From: Owenia fusiformis
Taxonomy: Eukaryota > Annelida > Polychaeta > Sabellida > Oweniidae
Direction of reading: 5' to 3'
Assembly (NCBI GenBank): GCA_903813345.2
Contig: CAIIXF020000012.1
Location: 27,478,184-27,542,183, forward strand
Length of the DNA stretch: 64,000 nt
In this document: one piece after another, positions 11,256 to 22,495 of the stretch
How positions within the stretch are numbered: position 1 is the stretch's first letter
How the letters are laid out: each line of letters starts with the position of its first letter
Made by a program: the position numbers and the translations under genes
The notes under the pieces: generated by a model
The model's database searches: none
What the model saw: the letters and a program-made list of their open reading frames with translations, nothing else
What the model was told of the DNA's origin: nothing

Positions 11256-12006
11256 CTGTTGAATAAATGCATATATTTGTATGTTAATCCTGTACATGTA
11301 TGTTCCGTCAAATTAAAAGTTAATATTTTATCCTGAAATACCCGGATTTCAAAGAAATGTTCTCGTTCTCGCACCCAGTCCAATCACCAGTGAATTCGAA
11401 GATAAATGTCTTTGTGGCAACAAAGTTGGACTTCCAGAAGCAAAAGTTGGGCAAAGGACTTTTGTTTTCTCGATTTAATACATTTTATCCTACAAATTTC
11501 AACTATAGACATATCACTTGTATGTAGTGCATACATTCTGTTTCCGAAATCTGATTTCACTTCAGAAATACATAGCAAAAATCAATTCTCACTTGAGGAA
11601 CGAAGACCTTATGCTGTCTTCGTTTCATAATTCATAAACGTATACTATCTACGTTTCTTAGAGAAACATCCTTCTTTTTCTAAGCGAGAGAATTGATTTG
11701 AAAATATCCAAACAATTAAGCTATTATTTATTCTGAGGCGAAGTTATATTTCGGAACTGGATTGTACGCACTACAAATGCGACAAATATTCAGTTAAAAT
11801 TTGAAGGATACAAAAGGCGATTAAATCAAGAAAACAAATATTCTTACAAAATTCTACTTCCGGAAGTCCGACAATGTTGAAACAAAGATATTATATCTTC
11901 GTTTCCAGTTGTTCCCTAGTGTATCCGCCACCTACCACAACAATATTAGTAACACAGCTTCACGGTTCAGATATGCCAAGTAAGTTCATGCGCTGCTATA
12001 ACTTAC
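11256..12006. other. Gene B intron 10, nothing clear
   Basis: A segment near 11380-11470 (minus strand) contains a GGTGATTGGACTGGG stretch resembling CTGATTGGACTGGG of exon 11. It may be a decayed partial copy of that exon, but it lacks splice sites. The rest is AT-rich. Confidence 0.3.
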
Positions 12007-12144
12007 CAAATACGTTTAAGTTCTTTTCAATGGCTAATCGCGCACATTCTAACACGTGCGGAGTCATATTAGACCACTGCAGACTAGAACGCATGTTCTT
12101 CAGGAGGACTGAATCAGGTCTACGGTCACCTCCCTGATAGCAGC
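12007..12144 (-). CDS. Gene B exon 10: WSC-like domain, first half
   Basis: On the minus strand the acceptor GAGTTTAG precedes 12144 and the donor TTTG|GTAAGT follows 12007; 138 bases, phase 1 on both sides. Joined to the linker exon it begins GCYQGGDRRPDSVLLKNMRS and ends CARLAIEKNLNVF. The opening GCY, the central Cys followed by an Ala-rich helix, and the following FGIEYYGECW on the next exon are in the order expected for a WSC-like domain. The linker-to-domain Gly codon is made across the intron, supporting this splice. Plus-strand frames here are shadows. Confidence 0.8.
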
Positions 12145-12484
12145 CTAAACTCTCAAAAGAAGATCCTAAAATATGAGCAAATTAAAGTGAAACGTGAGAG
12201 TCAAGTAATTGATCAAGTCTTCGGGAATCTTGTCTGCTTACGGAACTTCATTCGATACAAAGTTGTATAATAAAACCTCTTGTAACCAAGGGGTACAAAT
12301 AATCGTGTACTTTTTATGACTGAAAGATAGGTACATTTCAACTGAGAGTACTGGAGTAATTCGGTGCATGAAGGTGTATAACAACCCCTATAGAGCCGTT
12401 TTGATTACTCTTCAAATGTTGTTTTTAAGCCTTGTTGCATAAAGATCTGAGATAACCGTGATAAAAGAAGCATTATGATTAATA

Positions 12485-13150
12485 CTCCAGTAAAAAAGAA
12501 AAATAAATGAAAAAATTGCATATACTTATTAAACCTAGTGCAACAAATGCATATTGATGACATATCAAAAATCTAGGAAAATCTAAGCATTGGAAGACAT
12601 GTAAAAATCACTATTTGTACCCCTGGTCTTATTTTATGAGGGGGTACTGTGATAAGCATTTATATTTTCTGTTGGGTGCCTCCAATCAAATTTTCAGGGA
12701 TTATGCATCCATATATAGTTAGTTGTCATGAAAAGATTAGTCTTGATTGGTCAATTGGTTACCATGGCAACACAATTTAATTGCAAAATATTGTAACTAT
12801 TAAGGATAAATCTACCGTTTTCCTACAAACAGATGGTAGGTTGTCATTTTCAATTTTTCAAATTAAACACAAAGTTGAGCTTAATACATATTGAAGGAGT
12901 TTTCAACAAGATAACATGATAAATAGGTTAATAGGATGACATATTTGGCTCATGTTTGATAACTACTGCTCAATTTACCACAAAGTGGGCGTGGCACTTT
13001 TTGTTATTACAATTCCAAATAATTTCATGTTGACAGAATCATATTTACAAGGGTCATTAAAACATGTGTAATTATCTGGAATGGTGAGTCCAAATATCTT
13101 TTGTCAATTGGTTGCCATAGTAACACAACATAATGTATGTAAATCGTGGG
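12485..13150 (+). repeat. Left inverted arm of foldback element
   Basis: Imperfectly complementary to 15795-16473 over most of its length, with short insertions and deletions. The two TTGGTTACCAT/TTGGTTGCCATAG words about 335 bases apart within this arm suggest that the arm is itself an old internal duplication. Confidence 0.8.
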
Positions 13151-13289
13151 TAGAGGCAATCCTTATTAATCTTAATTGTTTATTACATTCATCCTTAGGA
13201 ACTGTTTTCGTGTATGATTTTTTTAACAAATACAGGTTTGGATATTAATGTAATAATGGTTTATATAATAATGTGACAAAATGGTGATT

Positions 13290-13898
13290 CTTGACATCTT
13301 AGACTGAAGAAGTTGTACCAACTTAGACCCTGTAGGCTGTATCAATCTTAGATTATGGATGTTCTGCCCATACTAAACTTTGGAGGATGTTCCATTGGAC
13401 ACTAGACTCTAAAACCTCTAAGGCTGTACCATCTTATGTATATTTATTAATCACAGCTTGATGTTATATGTGACAAAATTGTGATCCTTGACATCTTAGA
13501 CTCTAGAAGATGTATCAACTTAGACTATGTAGGCTGTATCGTCCATCACAGACTCTTGTAGGTTGTACTATCTTAGACTCTTGGAGGCTGTACCTATATT
13601 TGACTCCTGACTTTCATAGAAATCATAAACTGTTGTGGCTGTACTATATTTGACCCCAGAGGCTGAATCCAAATTAAACTCTGAAGCTATGCCATATTGG
13701 TCTCTGGAGGTTGAATTCATATTATACTCTAGATGTTGTACCATATTCGACTCTGTAGGCTGTATCAATTTTGGATTTTAGAGGCTGAGTCATCTTAGAC
13801 TCTTGGAATTGAAGGTTGTAGCCATTATAGAAGTAGATGTACCCATTAAACTCTTGAGGCCATATTATACTCTAATTGTTAATATTAGTCGTAGGCTA
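13290..13898 (+). repeat. Tandem array GGCTGTACCATCTTAGACTC, left part
   Basis: Degenerate units of roughly 28-30 bases around GGCTGTACCATCTTAGACTC follow each other in one orientation. The array resumes at 14926 in the same orientation and phase, showing it was one array before the 13901-14923 element entered. Confidence 0.8.
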
Positions 13899-13900
13899 TA

Positions 13901-14923
13901 CCCTTAGGAAAAATGTTATGGGTATTACCCATAGTGTTATCCATAATAATGGTAATTCATTAGGTCATTTATGGTTTATATGTACATAACCCATAGTGTT
14001 ACCCATAAAACTTACATGTTAAAACAATGATATACTCATAATTTAACATAAGTAGATGTTATGGGCTAAGCATGGTTAGTGACAATGTGTTAATTATGTG
14101 TTACCCATAAAGTATGGGTAATCTACATTTTCAGCTTTGTTTATATTTTTCTGAAGGGGGAGACACTACTCTTAATAGAATAGACAAATATTTTCATATC
14201 ATTTATACCAGTTCAATATATTTCTATATTGTTAGGACCAGGATAACAAACTAAATTATATGTGCATGTTTTGCATTGTAAACTAAAATAGTCCCTAAAT
14301 TCTTAATGGTGTGTATTGAGATATAGAATATATTTAAGATAATTTCCAAAAATCTCATTAAACTATTGAACTGTTGTGTTTCTGATGATTGGATACCAAT
14401 AACCTTTCTTTCAGTATAATTTCATTGAAACAAGCAGTACATGTTTTATGAATATTAACAATTTATGTCTTTCTTATACATTAGAATCTTTACTTTTTAA
14501 ATTTGGCAGTGTTTGCACAAATTCACCTTTTAATAATTTAGAAATATTTTTTTGACTCGATCGACCCTGGCTATGTCCCTGACTGGTAAAATATGTGTAC
14601 ATTATGTACAGGTTATGTGCATGTTATTTGTAGATAATGGGGGTGTAATGGGGCATTATGTATTAGCAATGTGCAAGTCATGTGTATGTTATGGGCAAAT
14701 TATGTGTCCCCATAACATACACATAAATTCCAAATAACTTGCACATAATGGCATAACGTAAAACCATTATTTACCCATTATTACCCATTATAAGTCATTA
14801 CCAAAAAACTTAGGTTGGATACGGCATCAATTACCCTTACGTTATGGGTACTTGGAGGCTATGGGTAACAATATGGGTAGTTATGTGAAACCTAAGGGTT
14901 ACCCATAACATTTATCCTAAGGG
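13901..14923. mobile_element. Nested TA element with ACCCATAAC words (1.02 kb)
   Basis: The ends are inverted copies of CCCTTAGGAAAAATGTTATG (right side: CATAACATTTATCCTAAGGG). TA lies on both sides, and joining the flanks restores the host array word GGCT-TACCATTTT. The body is full of TTATGGGTAA and TTACCCATAA variants in both orientations, densest in the outer 200 bases. No coding potential. The terminal CCCTTAGGAAAAA resembles CCCTTAAGAAAAA of the 52768-54588 element. Confidence 0.88.
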
Positions 14924-14925
14924 TA

Positions 14926-15680
14926 CCATTTTCAACTTTGGAGGCTGAACCATTTTAGGATCTGCAGGCTGTACCATTTTAGAATCTGGAAACTGATCCT
15001 ATGTTTTATCGAGAGGCTGTACCATCTAAGGGTTGGAGGCTAAACATGTAATTATCCTAGTGTCTGAATGCTATAGCAATCAAATGATCTGAAGGATCTA
15101 CCATCTTGGACTCTAAAGACTGAACCCATGTTATATCTGGAAGCTGTACCATTCTAGACTCGTGAAAACTGTGCCTATCTTAACCTCTGGATGGCATAGG
15201 AATCATAGCCTCTGAAGGCTGTATCATCTTATTAGACTATGGAGACTGATTCCATGTTATATCTGGAGGCTTTACCATCTTAGACTCATGGAGGCTGTAC
15301 CATCTTAGACCCATGGAGGCTGTACCCATCCTAGGCTCTGAATGCTATAGCAATCATAGCCTCTGAAAGCTGTACCATCTTATACTCTGGAGACTGATCC
15401 CATGTTATATCTAGAGGCTGTACCATCTAAGGGTCTGGAGGCTATACCATCTTAGACTTATGGAGGCTGAACTATAGCAATCTTAGATTCTGAATGTTAT
15501 ATCATCTTGGACTCTGGATGCTAAATACATATAATACTTGAGGCTGTATCATATTAGATTCTTGAGACTGCACTAATCTTATACTTTTGAGGCTGTACCA
15601 TCTATATACTCTGGAGGCTGAACCAACTAAGGCTCTTCTGAACTATTCTATAGTCTCAGGTTCTACCATATTAGGCTATT
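14926..15680 (+). repeat. Tandem array GGCTGTACCATCTTAGACTC, right part
   Basis: Continuation of the 13290-13898 array, with units such as GGAGGCTGTACCATCTTAGA. Units are diverged, with no sign of recent homogenisation. Confidence 0.8.
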
Positions 15681-15794
15681 TGATGACACGTTCTCGGTAT
15701 TGAAGCACACCATATACGCTGCTTGGGGTTGAATCATATTCTATGTTATGAGATAAGTGTTTCAGAACATATGCACTACAATATTTGCGTTTAT

Positions 15795-16473
15795 TATGCT
15801 CTGTTACTATGGCAATCAATTGACCAATCATGTACAGACTCATCATATTAAAGAATAACATCAGTATCCATAAGCCCTATAAATATAACTGTGACTGATC
15901 TTGTGAAAATAATAGGAAATTATCACTGAAAAGTGCCACGCTCACTTTTAAGTAGAAAGAGGGGTAGTCACCTAATAGAATAGAGTCCAGAGTCAAATAC
16001 ATCATATAATGCATCACATTTATCATGTTATCTTATTTAACACTCCCCAAATATGTTTTTAGGGTAGCTTAATGATCAATTTCAAATGACTTAAAGAGAA
16101 ATGGCAACATCTGTTATTATGAGAAGCTTCAGATTTACCTGAAATATTTAAGATTTTGAGCAATTAAATTGTGTTGCTATGGTAACCAATCGACCAATTA
16201 ATTTCAAAACTGTCTTGACTATTCACCATATATATGCACATGATCCCTGAAGATTTTATAGTGATTAGAGTTATTGATGCTTACCATTGATAGTACCCCC
16301 TCACAAAATTACCCCAAGGGGTGTAAATGGTGATTTTAAGATTTTCCACAACTTAGATTTTTCTAGATTTTTGATATGTTGTTTTACTTACCAATGGCTA
16401 TTGATTACATTAGGTTTACTCTGTATTGCATTTTTTCATTTATTTGTGAATATTTACAACGATTTTACTGGAG
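15795..16473 (-). repeat. Right inverted arm of foldback element
   Basis: Reverse-complement partner of 12485-13150. It carries mirrored GAAAAGTGCCACGC, TATGGTAACCAATCGACCAA and AGTACCCCCTCA words, and ends TTTTACTGGAG before TA. Confidence 0.8.
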
Positions 16474-16723
16474 TAGTTTATTTATTGTCATATAAATTAA
16501 TACATATTTAACATACACAGCTAGGTCGACACTGGCTGGTGATGTTACGAAATATATATTGGTTTATGTCAGGTATTTTATGCATGCATTTGTATCTTCA
16601 GTGGCACATGGATAAACCATTTAAAACTAAAAACTAAACTAGTATGCTGTATCTTTTATATTTGGATTTCATTCGTAAAAGGAGTCATATATCTGAATAA
16701 TCAAACCAACAGTTCAATTTTAC

Positions 16724-16768
16724 CTGGTTTGGCAGATGTAGTCGGCTTGGCAGTTGTACTTTGTTCGT
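16724..16768 (-). CDS. Gene B exon 9: Thr-rich linker
   Basis: On the minus strand the acceptor TGTCTTTCAG precedes 16768 and the donor CCAG|GTAAAA follows 16724; 45 bases, phase 1 on both sides. It encodes EQSTTAKPTTSAKP, a short Thr/Ser/Pro/Lys segment typical of an O-glycosylated spacer. It lies between the last upstream EGF and the WSC-like domain, and its final split codon supplies the Gly of GCYQGG. The exon is tiny, but phase, frame and context all agree. Confidence 0.7.
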
Positions 16769-16830
16769 CTGAAAGACAGATATATCTTTAAATGAGAATT
16801 GGCGAATGGTGTATCGAGTCCCAACATAAA

Positions 16831-17540
16831 ATTAATAGTACCGTGGGTACTGGGCTCATATGGTGTTGCTCAAAAGTGAATGATGGCTGAAATGGCAAAA
16901 AACGAATATAACAAAATTATTTCATAAAATTACGCTTCACAGTGACATGGCTTTTTACAAGGCTGGACGCCTGAAATTATTTATGAATCTTTCAAATGGT
17001 CTTAAAGTGAAGTTTGGGGGACAAAAATTGTGGACATTTTGAAATAGGCAAGCTTTTGAATTAGGAGTCATAGGGATTTTCTATAATTATGTTGAACAAA
17101 AAAAACTTAAACATGAATTCTATCGACAGAGGTTTGAAAGCAAATGGTCCAAAGTGGATTTCGCGGGACAAAAATGGCGGCCATTTTGAAAATAAGTGAG
17201 CTTTTGAAGCATGAGTCACAAAGCTTTTTCTATATTGATGTTGATCAAAAATAAAATTAAAACGGGAATCCTATCGACAGAGGTTTTAAAGCAAATGGTC
17301 AAAATTGAATTTTGCGTGAGACAAAAATGGCGAACATTTTGAAAATCGGTGAACTTTTCAACCAGGAGTCATAGAGGGGTTTTCTATATTGACGTTGAAC
17401 AAAAATAACTTAAAATGGGAATCCTATTGACAGAGGTTTTAAAACGGGCCAATTGTTGACAGACGGACGGACAGATTGACAGACGGATGGACGGACGGAC
17501 AGACAAGTGAGTGATTACAATAGCTCACCATGTGAGCTAA
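16831..17540 (-). mobile_element. GCTCACATGGTGAGC-type repeat, short copy
   Basis: Inverted relative to the 22950-26187 copy and sharing both ends: GTACCGTGGGTACTGGGCTC at the low-coordinate end, and a run of GGACGGACGGACAGAC followed by the palindrome TAGCTCACCATGTGAGCTA at the high end. The interior has about two and a half units of a 130-base block (CGACAGAGGTTTT, ATGGCGGCCATTTTGAAAAT). No protein is encoded. It lies in the gene B intron next to exon 9. Confidence 0.8.
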
Positions 17541-17902
17541 CTGGCCTTGTTAAATCATTCATCAATCCGTGGATTAATGTTTGGCGGTTTAAAAAAGTTC
17601 AAAGAAGTCCTATGAGGAATTTAAGAGACGACATTGAAGCACCTTATCCTAAATTGGGGATGATTTTGTTTATAACCTATAAATAGAGGGGTATTTGTAT
17701 AGAGGATGTTTATATTGCATTTAATGCGTTCAAGCTTTTACATAACTATGTATTTAAAAAAACGTTATGAAACGCTGTTGGTAACTTGACATTACAGTAC
17801 CCATGACAACTTATTCAAACACCCAAGAGTGTTAGCTCCTTGTAAGGTTGTTTTGTGTTAAATATGAAAGAACATGCAGTCTTACTTTCATTGAATCATT
17901 AC

Positions 17903-18031
17903 CTTTCTCACAGTTTTTGCCTGCATATCCTGTCTTACACAGGCACTTGCATGAAGTTTGGTCAAATGTTCCTCCATTCTCACATACCAATGGTTCTGAG
18001 AGGTTAGGGCAATCTTTCGTTTTATGGTAAT
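17903..18031 (-). CDS. Gene B exon 8: EGF-like module
   Basis: On the minus strand the acceptor ATATTTTAG precedes 18031 and the donor GAAAG|GTAATG follows 17903; 129 bases, phase 1 on both sides. The peptide runs YHKTKDCPNLSEPLVCENGG, then TFDQTSCKCLCKTGYAGKNC. Six cysteines in EGF spacing; the NGG turn and C-K-TGYAGKNC end match the other EGF exons of this gene. It has no calcium-binding DxNEC-type start. Confidence 0.82.
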
Positions 18032-18329
18032 CTAAAATATCAAATACAATACGTTGGTATCGCAATACTGTATAATAACGTAGAGGAACATATAATGATA
18101 CATATTGAATTGTTGATGATTTTATCTTTATGAAGTAGGCAGCAGTAATGCGTAAATGGTCTCATGATCCATATGATGTTTCAATATGAAGTCAAGTAAT
18201 AGCGAGAAACAATTCACCATAACACTCTTACCCCTAGTGTGTGTTTCATTGCCTTTTCAGCACCATCACCACCCTCGACCACTGAGTTTTCTTCCAGGCC
18301 TGAACAGCTAAACAAATAAATCAACTTAC

Positions 18330-18569
18330 TCATACACTTAGGGTAGCAAGTTGGCCGACATTTCTTCAATATCCATTGATTTCTACACGAATAATCGAAG
18401 GTAGCTTCGCTATGACGGTTACACGGAAATTTGGTTGGGTCCCCGACGCTACAGTCCACTGAACAATCCTTTTCAGCCCACTGTTTTAGACAATCACATG
18501 CACATCGCTTAGGGTTCCAGACTCCGCCATTCTGACATGTATATTGCCTGTGTGTATACTTGAAGCATT
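18330..18569 (-). CDS. Gene B exon 7: EGF plus cysteine module
   Basis: On the minus strand the acceptor TGGTATGCAG precedes 18569 and the donor ATGA|GTAAGT follows 18330; 240 bases, phase 1 on both sides. The first half is EGF-like (CFKYTHRQYTCQNGG, then CACDC and a closing Cys). The second half is a separate six-cysteine module: DCSVGDPTKFPCNRHSE, then SC, KC, and CRPTCYPKCM. The same pairing occurs in exon 2 and a looser form in exon 5. I cannot name the second module; its Cys order is unlike EGF. Extracellular, disulphide-bonded. Confidence 0.82.
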
Positions 18570-18958
18570 CTGCATACCAAGAGTATAAGATTGAGTGATA
18601 GGATGTGATAATATTACAGAAATATTTTACTGGATGATTAGGGGCTTATTAGACACAATGCTTCGTTTGTAAGGTTTCTTCTGTGTATTAGATCGTATTT
18701 TGGATTTTGATCTGAATGGGTTGTGTTCCTTATATCTGGTTGATCTATGTAATGTATCTTTTTTATTATCATATTCTGTACTCTTTCGTAGTTATCTAGC
18801 CTAACGTATTATCTGGGTGAAAAAATAGTATTTGAGCGGACTAACCTATTTTTGGTTTCTAGGTTATTTTATTTATTCATTTTCATTTTTTCAAATACAT
18901 TTTTGTCAAGGTTTTATACCTTTAAGAGACCCCCTATTATAACCATGAAATAACTTAC

Positions 18959-19060
18959 CGTCACACTTGCCTCCTGACCATGAATTCTCACACACGCAGC
19001 CACAAACTTCCGGTTGTGAATCATATTTTCCATGAACACACTGACCACGGTCAACACAAT
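18959..19060 (-). CDS. Gene B exon 6: short EGF-like module
   Basis: On the minus strand the acceptor ATATATAG precedes 19060 and the donor GACG|GTAAGT follows 18959; 102 bases, phase 1 on both sides. The peptide runs CVDRGQCVHGKYDSQPEVCG, then CVCENSWSGGKCD. Six cysteines with a compact first loop, shorter than the other EGF exons. Confidence 0.8.
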
Positions 19061-19344
19061 CTATATATATATAAGATATATTTCTAAAGTTATTATTTAT
19101 TTCTTCAATTACCTGAAGAATAAAAGTGAAACCGATGGTGACTGAATTACTTCTTCTGTTATTTTTGTTTTTATAATCATTTTTTTATTTATATTTCTAT
19201 ATAGGGATGGATATGTCATTTCATTCATATCATATCGCGTTTATGTAAGGGCAACGCAACTACCTTTTAAGTAGAAAATAAGGATTTTAATGATCACAAT
19301 AGCCAAAAAACTACTCGGAATCTTGAAGTGCAGTAAGTTGACTG

Positions 19345-19745
19345 TGGTTAAAGAATTATTGCATAATACTGTTGTTTTACAAGGGGAATATAAAGGAATA
19401 TAAATCGTATTACATGAACAAATCGTATTGTCCATGGGGAAAAATCGTATTTGAGCGTACTAACCCTATTTTTGGTTTCTCGGTTATTTCATTTTTTCAG
19501 ACAATGTACATTTATCAATATAATGTTTGCATTATCCAAATGCAACATTTTTGAGGGATGTATTATGGAGTAAATATTTTTTTATTTTTACTCAGGATTG
19601 AATATGGGTTTTATTCCTCGAAAAATATTATATTGACCTTTGGCAAATTTATAATACCCTTCGGTAAATATCACATTGTCCATCGGAATAAAACCCATAT
19701 AAAACCCCTCCCAGTAAATAACATATATTTATCGTTTCAATGTTC
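19345..19745 (+). repeat. AATCGTATT / GGATTGAATATGGG repeat, copy 1
   Basis: Contains AATCGTATTACATGAACAAA, CCTATTTTTGGTTTCTCGGT and GGATTGAATATGGGTTTTAT in the same order as the reverse complement of 44930-45345. Its second half folds on itself around GGGTTTTATTCC/GGAATAAAACCC. A fragment of the AATAGTATTTGAGCG part also occurs near 18825. A dispersed non-coding repeat of unknown class. Confidence 0.65.
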
Positions 19746-19831
19746 TTCATAACTTTTCTCGTTCACCCTGGCCAGAGTAAAACCAACTGAAAGACTGTAA
19801 ATGAAATTGCATTTCATATATTTAGCCCCTC

Positions 19832-19908
19832 GCTTTTGTTACATTGACGAAATACATTTATATTACCAATAAATGTTACTTTGACGACTTAGGTCAATGT
19901 AACAAAAG
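19832..19908. repeat. Hairpin CGCTTTTGTTACATTGAC
   Basis: CGCTTTTGTTACATTGAC at 19832 is mirrored exactly by GTCAATGTAACAAAAGCG ending near 19908, and another TTTTGTTACATTGACATTCC occurs near 20089. A small foldback relic in a gene B intron. Confidence 0.6.
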
Positions 19909-20279
19909 CGATGGTCTGAATGCATGAAATGCAGCTTTATTTAAAAATAAAAATTCTAAACCGAGAGCAATTCTAAAAGCTAGACTATATTGTCTAACTT
20001 TGTACCAAATGATAATCCGTAAGATGACTTATGCGTAAGATTAGATCGAGAAAACAAAAGCTCGTATCCAGAATGTTCATCCATTTTGTTACATTGACAT
20101 TCCGTCAAAGTAAGTAGTTATGGAACAGTGTATATATCCCCTATATTTTACATTTTGTATATCCACTGATGTATGGCCTCTTGAAAATTCTCTCATTTTA
20201 ACATGAGAAATCATCATTTTAGCATATCCATGACATATTTTTGCCTTAATTATAAGCTGTAGCTAAAAATATTTCTTAC

Positions 20280-20417
20280 CTTTACAATCAGCAGGATGAC
20301 ACAGTGAATAACAGCTGCCTCTGAATCCTGGACAACGGCAAGAGTAGTAATAGTCTTTCTCGTTGTGAGCGTTACATGGAAACTTGTTACGGGTGGATGA
20401 ACCAGCGTCGCAGTCAA
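20280..20417 (-). CDS. Gene B exon 5: cysteine module alone
   Basis: On the minus strand the acceptor CACTCTCCAG precedes 20417 and the donor AAAG|GTAAGA follows 20280; 138 bases, phase 1 on both sides. The peptide starts DCDAGSSTRNKFPCNAHNEK and ends SLCHPADCK, with seven cysteines. The DC-x(11)-PC-x(2)-H-x-E start and the late C-HP/PT-x-C pair match the second half of exons 2 and 7, so this is a free-standing, diverged copy of the same module. Confidence 0.78.
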
Positions 20418-20714
20418 CTGGAGAGTGACAAAAGAACAGCCAGGTTTAAAAGAAATAATGGTCCCCCGGGGATTATAGTCCTCTTCTTAACGGCCCTTAC
20501 TGGTCATAATTGTGTCTAAATTGTGTATAAGATAATAAGGGAAAGAAGTCACCATATAAATCAATGGAGAGTAAGAACATAATTTTATAGGACCCTACCC
20601 TTTTACATCTGTACATTTTGTTTATATGTATTGTATGCTTTCCAGATTTTCTGTTGTTCATTAAAATCGACATTAAAATAAACAACATGGCTGAGTTAAT
20701 AGCTTTAACCTTAC

Positions 20715-20840
20715 CTTTCTCACAGTTTGTGCCTCTGAACCCCCATTTGCACTTACACGCACATTTTTGAGGATTGGGGATTCCTCCATTCTTACATTCT
20801 AATGGCTTTGAAAGATTAGGGCAATTGTTCACGTAGTCTT
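20715..20840 (-). CDS. Gene B exon 4: EGF-like module
   Basis: On the minus strand the acceptor TGTTCTTTTAG precedes 20840 and the donor GAAAG|GTAAGG follows 20715; 126 bases, phase 1 on both sides. The peptide starts DYVNNCPNLSKPLECKNGG and ends CKWGFRGTNCEK, six cysteines in EGF order. Same length as exons 3 and 12. Confidence 0.82.
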
Positions 20841-21004
20841 CTAAAAGAACAAATCGAAGAAATTTTAGCATCGGGCTTGGTGCTTAGATTGTAAAATAGG
20901 TATTTATTTAGTAGTTTTTGGAAAAAACGGTTATTCTCAAATTCGTGAACGCGAAACGCAAATCGCAAATACCTGACGATTGCCTGTATTTCACATTCAA
21001 TATT

Positions 21005-21445
21005 CATAAGTTTGTTGCCAATGAAAATGAAATGAATAAAACATTATTTATATATTATATAGCATTGCATATTTTGGATGGATACGTGTTCATCTTTTAA
21101 GCAATATGTGTTCCCAAGCTCGAATTTGACCCCCCCCCCCCCCCCCCCTGCAGACATTGGGTTAAACTATGACACTGGACTGATTAGTGTTATCCAAAAT
21201 CATTCATTTCATATATACTGTACGTGTTTTTAAACAATCCTTACCTATCTCGCAGTTCTTGCCTGCATACCCTGTCTTGCACGCACACACGCATGTACTG
21301 GGGTCGAAGTACCCACCATTCTTACATATCAAGGGTTTTGAGAGACTGGGACAGTTTTTGAAATAGTATTCTATAAATACAAATTAAAGGATTTAAGCAC
21401 CAGACTAAATGTTCTAATTTTGAAATATATAGCAGGCATGTCGAT
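21005..21445 (-). repeat. Duplicated genomic block carrying an EGF exon, copy 1
   Basis: Same block as 8617-9030, in the same orientation, including the exon and several hundred bases of flanking intron. A C-run of 19 bases (21130-21148) marks it. The two copies lie about 12.4 kb apart within one gene. Confidence 0.85.
21245..21370 (-). CDS. Gene B exon 3: EGF-like module
   Basis: On the minus strand the acceptor GTATTTATAG precedes 21370 and the donor GATAG|GTAAGG follows 21245; 126 bases, phase 1 on both sides. The peptide starts YYFKNCPSLSKPLICKNGG and ends CKTGYAGKNCEI. It keeps the Thr-Gly-Tyr found in exon 8, whereas its duplicate exon 12 has Pro-Trp-Tyr, so this copy is probably nearer the ancestral form. 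Confidence 0.82.
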
Positions 21446-22440
21446 TGTGACTTGCCTTAAACTAAGCTGACATACTATATGATGATTATGAAGGTCGAGC
21501 ACCCCCGCCCCACCGGTCGAAAATTCGTTTTTATATTCTTGATGACTTAGGGTTACAGATATCTCGTCACCTAAGATATGACCTTGAAACCCAGTAACGA
21601 GAAAATCTGTCACAAAATTGTTTACTAAAACTGCTCTTATTTCAACAATTTTTAATTTTTTGTGAACTTTTTGTAGATGCGTTGAAATGATTTCTGTCGT
21701 CTAATTTTACTAAAACGAGTTTCATCTGTTGCATATCTGTGCAATAAAATGTCAAAAGCTGGCAAAAATGAAATATTCTCTGAATTCAATCGATTGTAGA
21801 GCCTGGGATTCAATAGGTTAAAATACAATTGCATATGCTAATATTGTAGTAGTTTTTTTACAAAATGGATTTTAATACATTTTTGAAATATGTACTGTCA
21901 TTGTCAGGGTTCAACTATCAAAAAGGAGGAATTGACTGCATTTCCTTGACTAACCGTGGCTACGCCTAACATTATTTTGTTCCTAGTTAGATATTGATCA
22001 GTTGTCTATGAAACAATCACCAAGATCTGGTCGAATTCATAAAGTTTTGAGATAAATTGTTTCGATATTCACCCAAAATGTGATGGTAACCAGTCAAAGA
22101 AGTTATAATTATCAGAATATGTGAAGATATGCAGCTGTAACGTCGAAAGAGATATGTAAGGCGTTTGATTACTATACTATAAAACATGTTGATTGTATAT
22201 ATGAATGTTACAATACCGTTATAATATTTAAATAGATATTATGTATTTAACCTATTTTTCATTTTTTATGTTTAATAAAACATTGGCGATTATTTTTTGT
22301 TTGACTCTTGGCGATGAAAGGGATAAATGTTTTAAATGCACATTTTAGATAGTAAAGCCCTATTATGTTTGAAATCGTGAATTTCTTAAATAATCAACAC
22401 GATTTTGATGAATCTGCTTGACCAAAACTGGTATTGGACA
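21446..22440. other. Gene B intron, nothing identified
   Basis: About 1 kb of AT-rich intron. The open frames in it have no splice context or recognisable motif. Confidence 0.4.
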
Positions 22441-22495
22441 TATCAACTTTTGGTCATCCCAGTAATAAACAAACACACATACACCGCAAACTTAC

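Larger units (their letters stand above)
12485..16473. mobile_element. Foldback element with about 0.67 kb inverted arms (4.0 kb)
   Basis: The left end CTCCAGTAAAA and right end TTTTACTGGAG are inverted, and both are flanked by TA (12483-12484, 16474-16475), a plausible target duplication. The arms (about 12485-13150 and 15795-16473) stay recognisably complementary throughout: CATATCAAAAATCTAG, GAGGGGGTACT, TTGGTTACCAT-GCAACACA and GCGTGGCACTTTT all have mirrored partners in the right order. Between the arms lies a tandem array split by a second element. No transposase frame is seen. It sits in the gene B intron between exons 9 and 10. Confidence 0.85.

Noticed and set aside
11384-11578. Segment resembling part of WSC-like exon 11 (GATTGGACTGGG word)
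   Set aside because: Similarity is limited to about 15 bases and there are no splice sites; at most a decayed copy.
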